A stretch of DNA of 64,000 nucleotides from Enoplolaimus lenunculus (lineage: Eukaryota; Nematoda; Enoplea; Enoplida; Thoracostomopsidae), in the NCBI GenBank assembly GCA_030248215.1, contig JASANG010000796.1, forward strand, positions 62,001 through 126,000, given 5' to 3'. Below the pieces are notes generated by a model, which was not told the origin of the DNA, did not search any database, and saw nothing but the letters and a program-made list of their open reading frames with translations. This document shows positions 38,204 through 50,700 of this stretch, in pieces. Position 1 is the first letter of the stretch, and every line of letters starts with the position of its first letter. The position numbers and the translations under genes were made by a program.

Positions 38204-39360
38204 TGTCGGATATTCCACGGCGCCCCTACGCCGAGGAATATCCGCCGGCGCGCTAAAACCCGGCCCTCGAGCCCCAGAGAGCCCTCGGGTCGACCCAAAC
38301 CCCCTTTTAACAACTACAACAACAACAATAACCTAAAACAATATAAACTCCCATCCGCGGGTTACTGTGTTTGCAAACGTGTTTATAGTGCCGTCGCACT
38401 CTTCAGCAATTATAGCGCTCTACGCGCGGCGCAGTATTCACTGTTCACACCCGTCAAACTAGTTTAATATATGTCAGTTACACGTGTAATTCGTAAACGA
38501 TCGTACAGCGGGGCGAAATACAATACTTTTGTTTTCGTTTCAAGGGTCAGTGACCCACATATTCAGTTGCTTCAGAACCTTTCAAATTTCAAATTATTTT
38601 GAAGCCTGATCAGTTGCTCAACGGTTTTAGCGCAGCCAGCACCACTTTCTACTCTGTTTTCGAAGCAATTTGGAACCGCGACTTTGGCCGCCAATAACTT
38701 TATAGTGGTTAGACCGAAGACTATGAAAATTTCTATCTAGGCACTAGAAAGAAAGCCAAACCCGTCGATACAAAATTCATCTTAGCCAAGAAGGCTCAAC
38801 GTGAGAAAACCATAGGCTATTTCTTGGCCCCTAAAAACTCCGTATACAAAACGTTGTGTGTGTCTAATAGCATTTTATGAGTGTCTCACTAATGTTACAA
38901 ATGTGTCTCGAAGTCTAGAAAAAAAGACTGTTCATTGCCGTTTTGGCGCATACGTGCTGCAATGTTATTGTTCTTTATTGTCGCAGTCGCTTAGCCTGTC
39001 AAAGGGCTAGGCCTGCGCGGCAGGCTCAGCGGCTGCTTACGGTTTTAACGCAATTGCATTCAGATTCCGTACTTAGCGTAATCGAATAGCACTTTTAATT
39101 CGCGCTCTCGCGGTTTCTTATTATTATTGCGTTAAACGATTGCGGCTAGCGATCGAAATAATTTCATCGGCTTCGGCCTATTATTATTTTCGTCGGTCCA
39201 CGGACCTGATCTAATTTCGCGTCCTACGGGACTTAGTTGCGTGTAAATCCGCATCATTGATAACATTACTATTATTATAACTCGTATGACATTATGTATG
39301 TTGTTAATAAACCGCCAGATTACTGGTGTTTGTGAGCCTGATTGGAAGGCTAATTATTTT
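38204..39360. mobile_element. GC-richer island, possible LTR fossil
   Basis: This block stands out by its higher GC and CpG content against the AT-rich surroundings. It starts TGTCGGATATTCC with a near-perfect hairpin (CGGATATTCC ... GGAATATCCG). It ends with an AATAAA at 39307 and the text TGGCGGACTCGAAC, which resembles a primer-site-like sequence. These traits recall a solitary LTR of a retroelement, but no second LTR or coding part was seen. The call is weak. Confidence 0.3.
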
Positions 39361-41310
39361 TGATTGGCGGACTCGAACTATTAATACCCACAGCCGGCTC
39401 CCCTGCAATTAATAGGCTCACACAGGCGGAGTCCATGTGTTTCTGAGGTAACCCAACCCAGGAACCCATCATCCTATAAGGCCTAAATGAAAGTAGTAAA
39501 AATAGATATCTAATTTCTAGCTGTTCACGATCAGTACTGAATATGCGATAGCTACAGCCATCCCCACTTTTGTGAGGCCAGGACTGGTCAAAAACGGGAA
39601 TTTTCGACCGATCCGAAGGCGGGTATTGTCTTGTTTCCGATCGATCCTGGAACAGTTTTAACACAATTTTACACACTTCTACGGCTCGAATGCGTTTATA
39701 AGACACTATTTATTCGTTTTACTACTAATTAACAAATGTGCAACGCAAAATGATAAACACAAGCCCGTTATAGTCCCGTTTACAACAAATTACAGATTTT
39801 CCCGGTCTTTGGTGCTTATAACTTTTGAACGAAAGCCATGTGGCCGAAAAGTAATTTCACAGCAAAAAGTTCCGAGATAATGCAACGAATACATAATATA
39901 TGAGCGAATTCGGTCACACACAGCCTACGGGACCGCCAATCGAAATACGTCCGGGCGTCAATTACAACAATAATGTAGACAATACGAAGATAACAAATAC
40001 TTATTCTCCAGGCCTAAAAATTACTAATAAGACCAATTAAAATATGCCGATTCCGAATTAATACTTTTAATACTCCGTCAAGGCGAGAAATTAACGTTTT
40101 CATCCGTCCGATCATAATACTATCCGGGATGTATAAATTGCAATCAACTACGCACTGAACAGCAGTTAAGTTACCCAAGAATTGTAAGAATGTTCTAGAA
40201 TCACCATAATAATGACACAAACAGAAATATGGCAAATAGACACAAATGGGGCAGAATTGGCAAAAATGGAGGTGCGAAATTGAATGAGCACCCGAAAATT
40301 AGTAGGAAACGGGAAAGGGATGCCTTAAAACATAATAAGCACATATAAGATCACCAGAAATGTGACATGTAGGAATTGGCACAAAATGGTCAAATTTAAA
40401 GGAGCACATTAAATTTTGTAGGAAAATAGGATTGTAGTACCTGAAAACACAATATGAAATAAGGGTAATAGTGCACTCAAACGACATGTGACTTTGGACG
40501 AAAACACAATAAGTTTTATACCATTTGGCAGGAATATTAAAGCGCTTTGACAAATGAGCAAGTGATATGGCAAGACTAAAATGATACCGGTTATGTATAC
40601 ATCACGACACTCGGACCAAGACTGAGACGGGGGGTTTGCACACCCAGGTTAATGACATAGCTAGAGGTCAGGGGAATGCCGATGATGGACACCAGTGTGG
40701 CAACAGAGTGCTCACTGGGGCCCCACTCGACAGTTTTCAACAACAACATTTATAGTTTACAAATGCATGAAACTGGCACAATTTCGCCATATTGAACCTT
40801 GCTGGAGACTTAGGTTTCCCAGGGTGCATGGAATCAGAGTAATTTGGAGGAAAATACCAAAACCATCAATTTTATCCAATTTTATATAAATTTATATGGC
40901 TGTTCACGTACAGCGGTTGTCCCAACAGCACGGGCTGCACTCTTTTTTACTGGCGGTTGTCCCATATCTAGAATATAACTCCCGGAATTCATCGGTTTGC
41001 TGTTTTCAGTGGCTTTCTAGGTGAAACTTCTATATTGGAACTATGCGATGCAAACATGTTACAAGTCATTATTTTCGATAAAAGTTGTTTTTCACTACGC
41101 ACGTATCCGGCTTCGAAAAAATCCGCATTATTTACGTTTTCGTTTCCGGTATTTTTAATTCGTATGCACCCTTTTGCGGTACTGACGGATGAAACCGAGT
41201 TTTTTGCAGCTCAGCTAATCACGAACACCAATTTAAAGATTTATCCTCTCTGTCAGTCTAGGTAGGAACCGGACTTCAGACCTTTTCATTAAGCAGCTGG
41301 AAAAGCGGGT
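39361..41310. other. Intergenic DNA upstream of dystrobrevin
   Basis: No gene was recognised. Between about 40255 and 40545 a decayed tandem array can be made out, with unit of about 118 bp: GAGCACCCGAAAATTAGTAGGAAA recurs as GAGCACATTAAATTTTGTAGGAAA and again more weakly. A minus-strand frame of 118 codons at 39350-39706 shows no motif I recognise. Confidence 0.4.
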
Positions 41311-41382
41311 GACGGGTGGTTTCCAACTAGCGACCTTCTGCGTGTCAGGCGGACGCTGTTACCACTGCATCACGCAGCCCGC
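41311..41382 (-). repeat. tRNA-Val-like SINE head or tRNA pseudogene
   Basis: On the minus strand the sequence follows tRNA-Val through the D and anticodon arms (TGCAGTGGTAACAGCG, then CCGCCTGACACGC, with GAC in the anticodon position, then AGAAGGTC). The T arm has a corrupted B box (TAGTTGGAAACC) and the acceptor stem does not close well. It is a relic, not a working tRNA. Confidence 0.6.
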
Positions 41383-41740
41383 TTGCCCAACTCCTTTTAC
41401 ATCGACTACATGTCGACCGTATGCTGCCGGTTAGCATACAACACAATGTGTATTGCATACATTGCATATGCACTACGACAGGCATGTCTCACATGCTTGC
41501 ACTCTCTTATATAATGACTACATACTGTTCTATGAGAACATTTAATTTCAGAAATATTTCACGACGAATATCCTAGAAATGCTTAAGTGCATAAGATATA
41601 AAGCTTAACATGCATATGTTCTTTTATTTCTACGAAATTTAATGCCGATGGGCGGTTATTTTTTTACAAGCATTGTTATAGTGATATTGTCGCGAGCGAT
41701 GTTAGTTTAGCGATGCCGGTGCATTTTGGGTCCATTTACA
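41383..41740. promoter_or_regulatory. Upstream flank of dystrobrevin
   Basis: The 5' flank of the dystrobrevin ATG. It has a pyrimidine-rich and GCATAC-rich stretch but no clear TATA box. The ATG at 41741 has an A three bases before it (ACAATGA), a good animal start context. Confidence 0.3.
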
Positions 41741-44700
41741 ATGACTTCGGATGCAACTGCCGTAGTGTTTACTACCGGTGATGCAATTTCTGCGTTACCA
41801 AATGGCTCTATTGCTAATGCTGCTGTTGCGAATGGCAATCAGACGGCTGCTGTTGGGAATACCGCAGGGCTAGTGATTGGTAATCAAGCGCTTGCTTCAC
41901 CCGACTTTCGTGAGCTGATCACAGAACTACGTATGTTAAACACGTTTCATACTAAACATTACGACGTACGCAGTACGTATAGAGTAAATTTTTTAACCTT
42001 CGAATATTTATTAAACACAGGTACCGCTGCTTTGTTAACCATACATGTATTGAGCAAAGCTCGGACATACTTAGTTTTTAACCAGTCTAGATAATCACTT
42101 CCAGCTTATAAAGTTGGGACTCATATTTTATGTCCCACTGAAATTTTTGTTTTTAACCGAGATCATTCCATGACCTACAAAGCTTTACTGTCACAGCTCA
42201 CACGCCTAACATAATAATTATCGGGTAGCTCTGTAATTTCAGCGTTCTATTTAAATTGCAACGTATATTTTCCAACTTCACTGCTATAGTTAGCATAATA
42301 CGCAAATTAGTGAGTAGCAATGTAAAAAGTCCAAAATTCGGCGTAGCTAATTATTCAAATTATCCTATTCTATAGCTAATAAACGCATAAACTGCTTAGA
42401 ATTTTAAATTCCCAGTGCGAGATTAACAGTAGCATAATAAGGTATCAGGCAAAAAGTTAGCAAATCGCTTCAGCGGCTACTGAATTTCTCGTGGCGACCC
42501 CCGAGTACCTAATACAAAACGCTTCGCTCAATCATCATAGGATGTACGCAACACGTTAAACTCACTATGTACAGTTTCAGTTATTTCATAAAATAAAATC
42601 AGTTTGCAAATAATTTAGGTGAGCAAAATTTTGACACTATTCGGTTTGCCACATATCGTGCTGCATGCAAGTTACGATTTATACAGAAGAAAGTTAACCG
42701 TAAGTTCATATAGATTTTGTGTGCGATACACATAATATACTAATGCAAACTGCATAAGCAGGCATGAGTGAGATTAGTAACGCGAAAGTACTAATTTCAA
42801 AATGATTGACCGTATTGTTCGTGGTAAACAAAGATTAATAGCTTTAACGTTTGTTAGTATTTGATACCACACCGCAATAGCAGACTTTTTAAAGTTAACA
42901 TCAGAAAACTCCATTGATACCAATCCTACACCGTGTATTTTTGACATCCGATGGCTGTCGTTCGTACATATATAACTGGAATTTTTTACGAAGACTACAG
43001 GCCATTTAATGAACATAGTACTTTAGACGAAAATCTTTATATGTCAAGTCCCTTAAAGTAAAGTAGATGCAATGATACCGCTGTAAATTGAAAATATTTA
43101 GTTGAAGGCCGGTTAGCAGTATTCAACCGGAATTCCTGTTCCGGCCAGAATTCCTGCAAAAAATCAATTTCTGTTCTTGTTCCTGTTCCTGCATTCAAAG
43201 ATGCAGGAACCAGAGTTTTTACGGTTTTGTAGCAAATTATTCCTTATCATTTATTAAATACTGGAAACTTCGTCTTTGAAAATTGTTATTTCAGCATGAG
43301 TGCTTTTGCCATTTCTTTGTTTTGTTAATAAACTGTTTCTGTTGTGTATTCGCAAAACTTGATGATAAAATAGGTAAAATTTCGCTTAAGCCATTTCTTA
43401 TCAGAGATTTCTAACAAGTCCGACAGCATTTCGATGATGAAAAATATTTCAAATTCCGGTTCCTGTTCCGGCAACGTTTAATTTCTGTGTGGACCTGCTA
43501 ACTAGCTATTTCAGTACATGTCGTGGATATTTGGAACGTAATCGAATCGTTTCGTGAGAATGGACTCAACGCTTTAGAACCAGAGGCGGATCTAAAATTG
43601 TCTCGCGTTGAGTTGCTATTGTCAACGGTTTATCACAATCTGAACAAGAGATTGCCTCCAGCGCAACAGATTGACACCGATAGAACGATTAGCATTTTGT
43701 TAAGCTTCTTACTTGCGGCATACGATCGGTAAATAAAAACTATAGAGTGTTTGGTGTAGTTTTAAATTTTGTGTTGTTTAACTTGCAGCTGCAAGAATTT
43801 GCGAAAATGCCTTTTTCATTCTGCGCTTCACACGGCTGCAATAATTATAAAACATCCTCACATTATTCAGAGTTTAAAACGATTGAGTCCATTATTAATA
43901 GGAAGAAACTGTAGTCATTTAATAATGTACGTACATTATTGTTTTCTGTTGCAGGTACAACACTGGTAAATTAAAAGTTTTTTCTATCAAAATTTCACTT
44001 GCGACATTATGCGCTGGAAAGTTAGTAGACAAACTTCGATGTAAGTTCCACGGTGTGATTAGTTGACACTTTTAATCTGAATCTGATTGAGCGAAGCGTT
44101 TTATGTTTTGTACTCTGGGCTGGGAAGGAGGATGTCTGTCCGTCCGAAAAGAATCTCAGGAACCGCTGAACCGATTTAGATACTTTTTTGATTGAACGGT
44201 AATTATCCTAGGGTGTTAACCTAGCATTGGGGTTTTGACATTTTAAGACGTTTTTAGCTACAGGCTAATGTGCATAATTAGTTAAGCCTAAATTAGGACA
44301 TTCTACATTATTTCAGGAATTATTACAGTTACAAGCGATCTAATTTGACCACGAAAGAATTTTGGATGCGAGCAATCTGAATAAATTGTTTGCAAAACCG
44401 ATAGTTAAGTAGTTAGCTAATAGATAATTTGCATATTAGTATGATTCATAGGCCTAAATTGGGGCTTTTTACATTATTTCACTTATTATTAGGGTTAGAA
44501 GCAATCTAATATCAGTACTACAGGGTTTTTGTGTGCGAGGAATCTGAATGAATTGTTTCCAAGCCTGCAAATCCGATACTTCGATAGTTATATAATAGCT
44601 AATTTGCATTTTAGCTTAATTGAGAAGACAAAATAATGACTTTTTAAATTATTTCACTAATTATTAGGGTTACTTAGGGTTTTGGGGAGCGAGGAATCTG

Positions 44701-47700
44701 AATAAATTATTTACAAACCTCTAAAACCGATAAATTAGTAGTTAGCTAAAAACTAATTTGCATATTAGGTTAATTGCTTAAGTGTGTTCGAGCTTCGCTC
44801 AATACATGCAGCCCCGCTACGACTGGTAACTGTTTTGATTGCTACAGATTTTCCTGTCTCTATTTTGTTAAAACGCTATTGTTGGAATTGCTATTAATCA
44901 ATTAAATACGGTCGTAGCAGAAATACATTTCTTGAGCGATGCTCAGATATACTTACTTTTTAATCAGTTCAGTTAAGTATTCTAAACTTATAAAGCACCA
45001 ACGGATTGTTTGGCCCACTAAATAATTTATTCAGATTTCTCGTACCGAAAAATCTTTTAGTACTGAATTTGTTTGCTTGTAATACAATTTATTCAGATTT
45101 GTCTAACCCAAAAACCATAGTGAACAGTAAAAAGTCGTAATTCTCGCTTAATCAATTATGCAAATTAACTGTAGCTAATAAACGGCTTAAAATTTTAATA
45201 CCCAATGTAAGGTTAACATCCCAGGATAATTAGCTTTCAAACAAAAAAGTTTATCAAAATCGGTTTAGCGGTTCCTGAGATTCTTTTCAGACGAATGGAC
45301 GGACGTCCACCTTTCGACCCCTGAGTACAAAACATAAAACGGTTCGCGAAACTCCGCTGTCTGGGCCTGTGAAGGAATGGTAGAAGGTGGTTGGCTATGA
45401 AAAGCGAACAATAATGTTAATAAGCGCGTGCCCCAGCTGCCACGATAAGCTCTAAAATATAAACGAAGTTTTGCATGTTGTGGCTTGATACAAAAATGGA
45501 GAAAGAATTGTGATATGCAAGATTCGTTGAAGTACTTATTTTACCGCTAAGTGTTTTGCTGCAGATGATCAATTATTGTCTTAATGACTTAATCCACGCA
45601 TGAAATCTTGAGTACGTCGAAAACCGGAAGGAAATTATTTCAAGCTTTTAGAGAACAGATTGTTTTTTTGATTCTACGTTCGCTTTTTCTAACATACGAA
45701 CTGTAACGAAGTTAGTCAATTGGAAGTTTAGTGCAGCATAATTTTCTCAAAGAGTCATGCACTTCCGAGCGTAAATTCTTGTTCTGTTTTGCAATCGGTT
45801 GAAAACATCAAGTGAAACTCTTAAGTTGGTTTGTCTTTCAGCTATATGAATCAATAGGTTTATTGCTAGTTGCTACTGTTAAATTTACATTCAAGTCGGT
45901 ACAAGTATTTCTTTCAGACATCTTTTCTCAAATTTCGGACACCACCGGTGTTCTGGACATGTTAAAATTTTCAAACTACCTCCAAGAAGTTCTTTGTTTG
46001 CCAACTACTGTCTTCGAAGGACCGACTTTTGGTTACTCACAAGATGTGGTTCGACAATGTTTTGACGGGGTGAGTTTCGAATTTTTTTACCATATATTAT
46101 GTCGTGCTCCACAAGCTATTTGCCCCAGTTGGCAACTAGGACGTCTCAAACGACGATTGCTGTTCGGGCAGCCCAAAAAACTACTAGAAGGAAGACTAAT
46201 TTTGATTGGTTGCTTAAGTTGGACTATTTTCGAGAAAACTGACTTGCACAGTAAAAATAATGAAACCAAATAATTATTGTGCAAGTCAATTTTCTCGACA
46301 CAGTCCAGCCTGAACAATCAATCACAAACAGTTTGCATTCCAGCAGCTGTTAGGTCTGCACAATCCTTCAATAAAAAGCTGTTTGTATTCCAGTAGTTAT
46401 GTGGGTTGTCCCGAACAGCAATTGTATGGGACATCCCAGTTACAAATGGAACAAACAGCTATTTGGGGCATGACATATATTAGCAAATATTGCGTGCTAA
46501 TAAGTTCGACAGAATTGGTATAATTATGGGGAAAATGGAAACTAACGGCACCTTTTTGTTTTTTGTTTATTTGCTTGATGGTTTTTTGTTTGTTTGGTTG
46601 TTTGTTAGTAGTTCTATTCAAAACAGGTTCCAGTTTGAAAATGCAGAAATTGTAAGTCAGTAATTGAAGAGGATTTATTCGGTACGAGAATCAGAATACA
46701 GAACTGCAAATTTGATACGTGTGTTACTACTATTTAACGTAATTTATTTTCAGTTTCAGTAATTTTTCTCTCGTGTTTCGCATTGCTAACTTCTTCATTT
46801 TAGACGACCAAAATTACAGTCAACATATTCTTAGACACGTTAATGGCTGATCCCTGTCCGCCATGCCTTATGTGGTTACCATTGTTGCATCGTATGGCGA
46901 GTGTTGAACATGGTACTTGTCTGATTTTCATTACCTTTTAACTCTTATGCAATTATGCTGTATTTTCTAACACCAAAAGCTTTGGCTAGCGCGGTTAAAA
47001 AGTTATATAAGTTCTATACTTGTTTCAGCCTAAATTTTATTTTTTGTGTTATATACAATGTATAATAACTTTTTGTTTACATTTGTATTTATTTTTATTT
47101 CATTTAATTTTATGATTTTTAGAAAAATAACATTTTTTATTTTAACATACAATTTTCATATAACAGAAAATACGCTTAAATTGTGCGAGTTTTGAATCTA
47201 AAACTTCACGCAGCGATTACTTGCATGTTCGCTCTTTCAAAAATATTAGCAACTTGCATGTACAAATTGTAGCTTCAAGTTCTCGCCGGAAAAACTTGCA
47301 CGTGCGAGTGTGGCTTAAGTCATATACGAAGTGTTGTAGTTTTTCATCCTGTCGTTTGCGACGCTTGCAATCGCGATTCGTTCACTGGATTTCGATATAA
47401 ATGCCAACGTTGTCATAATTATCAGTTGTGCCAAGACTGTTTTTGGCGGGGCGCAATTTCTGGTTCTCATACGAATGCTCATGAAATGAAAGAGTACTCC
47501 AGTTATGTAAGTAGAAAATCGGAACGTTTTAGACCGATTTCAGTCACTGCTGATTAACTCATACTAACATGTTAACCTAAACACATTGGGGATTTCAAAA
47601 CTTAAAATTGCTTGTTAATTATAGGGTATTGCGGCGATGGGACTGTCATTAGCGACGTATTAAAAAGCATTGTGTGTTTTTGGTGTTTACAGACATATTC

Positions 47701-50700
47701 TATTATGATGTACCTTAATGTGCGCGATACATGTCGAATTAAATTATGAACATTTCAGAAATGTCCGTCTAAGCAACATGGGACAGTCGGTTTAGCACAC
47801 AGTTCAATCGGGCGATCACTTCGCGCTAGTCTACCTTCCGCACCAGTGTCAACCTGGCTTGGGGCAGATTGTCAAATGGTTATGTCGGCAAGTGACCCGT
47901 CCGTATTGTCACAGTCTGCTCCTGGCCGTTCTCAGATTTCGAACTTAGTTACAACTCGAGCGAATTGTATTCCTAATGCAACTTTAACTAATCCGTTGCC
48001 ACCCTTGCAAATTAATTGTATAGGGTGAGTAAATAGTGCAGGTTTAGAGGGTGCGTGGTGCTATAATATTCGTACTGCGTTATGCGGAACCGTAAGTTTT
48101 TTATTCGCCTTAGATTTCACCGCTATTGCAAGTTATTTGTGATTGAAGAGAAATGAACTTAACTCATTCGCACATGAATATTTTCTATTTCATGGTATCT
48201 AGTTCAAGCTAGGATTCGAACCCCCGTCTCTCCAATGGAAGGCGTTTATAATGACCACTCAATTTTAAGAACTTAACGGTCGAGCTCGAGCGGGCTCCCA
48301 CGCGTCATATTTATTGTACACTAAGCATTGCGTTCTATTTCGCGTACATCATTTGTAGTTTAGTTGCGCATCGCATGGTATGCTCTATGTGAGAAGTGGT
48401 TAACAAGCTGTTTTAAGAATGACACTTTTTGAAATTGTTTTAAGCCCTGCACCTCAGCCCCCAACTTATGACCAGCCACCAACTGAAAATTATTCGCCAC
48501 AGCTAATCGTACCATCGCAAATGATCCGTGGTACCAGGTGAGTTCACTCACATCAACATAACACATTTATTCAAGCAAAAATACAGTAATACTTAAATAC
48601 ATTTTTCCACAAGCGCTTATCGTCAGTTCGTCATTGATCTTGCATTGTTTTTGTATCATTCAGATTCACGTTTTAAAATTACACTGCTAATATAGATACC
48701 TAAACAGGTAATAATGCAGCCGAAAAATTTATCGTCACAAAACTCTATTTGGACATTCTGACGTTATTTTCAGCCCGCCAATGGGGCCATTCAATATTGA
48801 AGCAGCTACAACAGCAATTCTACCTCAACAGCTTCCACAAGCTGATTTAGTTGCGCAACATTCTGTACAAGGGTGAGTGTCAAACGCAAGAGATAACGGT
48901 TTTGCTGATCAGAAACACTGATATACGCCAAGAAGTGAAATTGATAGCATTCCAACTGAGTAGAATTGCATCTGGGTCCGTGTATTCCGTTATTCCGGAT
49001 ATTTTCGCAGAAAAATTTCGGGTCGTGGTCCGGATGTTTGCTTCAAGAAATTCCGGGTCCAGATCCAGGTTTTCACAACAAATCATTCCAGGTCCGGGTA
49101 TTACAAAAATACAAGAACAAAATACCCGAAATAAAATTAGCTTAGTGATTAATAACTGTATCGTACCGAAATTAAATAGGTTAAAAAATTTATCACATAG
49201 TTGCACAACCAACGCTATGTGTCAAATACATTAGAAATAAAAACACTCCAACATGTCTCTTAAGACAACTATCGTATGTCGTATGTAACAGCAAACTGCA
49301 GAAGGAAAAAGTTAGTCAACCTTTGAGTAATAACCTACGTAGATATACTTGGGTTACGATTACAAATGTTTAATTAGGAATGGTTGAAATGGTCGGGATG
49401 CAGAGACATGACATGTCTCGTTTTAAGTTATTAATTCGACATTTTACTTAGGTAATGATTTACTTGAAATAAGTTTTTGTGAATGACATTAGTCGCCTCG
49501 CATTGCATACTGTCCAATAATATTTTACACATTGAGCTGCTAGAATATAAATGGGGACAGAAATTCTTTCCTATCTTTAAAAAATTAGGATCACGTTCAG
49601 TTTTTAAGTTAAAAAATTCCGGGCCCGGGTTTGCACGAAAAATAAATCCGGGTCCGGATTTACATTGTTAAAAATTCCGGGTCCGGTTTGCATTCTTGAA
49701 AATTCCCGGCCCCGGTATTTATTTTTAAACGTTGCAACTCTGTAACTAACTGTTATGTGCAAAAGGTATTGGCAATTTATCGGCAATTTTGGCATTTCCG
49801 ATGCTCTCGAAAAGTGCCGATTATTACCGATGCCGATTAATCGGTTCATCCCTCTAGAACTAATTAGTTGTACCGCATCGCTATCGAAATCTGATAATTT
49901 AACAGAATGTGTTCAAAAAGCTACTCAGTGTTTCAGTTAAGCAATAAAATGCTTCATGTTGACTTCCATGATGATAAGTTGTGTTGAATCATGACCGATG
50001 GTGGTAAATCCGATATTAGCTTGCTGCGTGTAATGCTGTATAGTGAGTTTTAAAGCTGTCTTGGGATAATTTTGAGAACTTCACTGTTGCGCCTATTTAA
50101 AAATCATTCCATTGTTTAGTGAAAATGTGCGCGAAGACAGAAACTGTTTTGGTAAAATAGCACTAGTGCATTTGGTTGTGAAACTGAAAGGAAAGTTAGA
50201 ATTTTCAGGTTAAAGTTTCTATTCGCAAACCGCTGCAGTTTTAAGTTTCACAACAGTTTTTAAGTGTAACACCTGAAGTAAGGGAACCATGCACAAAACG
50301 AACTCATGTTTAGATTGCTAATTTATTACTGTATTCAATTTTAGCATCGCTGTTTCCGCACCTGCAGTCAGTCAAGTCCAACAACCTCAAATAGTACCTA
50401 TTGTTTCTGGAAGCGCGTTTTACCAGCCAAAGTATGTTTGGTCAAAAATATTTTAGGGAGGGTACAATTCTTATCGCACATAACTGTGGCGGCTGAATAG
50501 TTTATAGAAAAGATTCATTATATCACATTGGCCATTTTATCATTTTAAAATATTCATTTTTCAATAAGTTTGGTAAAGTTTCCATAAGGTAATTTCGTTG
50601 AGTTGTTTCGTAGAATAGTATTTGTGCTGATAACAGCACAATAAAACAAGTGAATAAGGATTACCTAGCATTTTAGGACAATTCCACCTCCAGCTGTTTC

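Noticed and set aside
39350-39706. 118-codon minus-strand frame as a gene
   Set aside because: No domain recognised; it overlaps the end of the LTR-like island.
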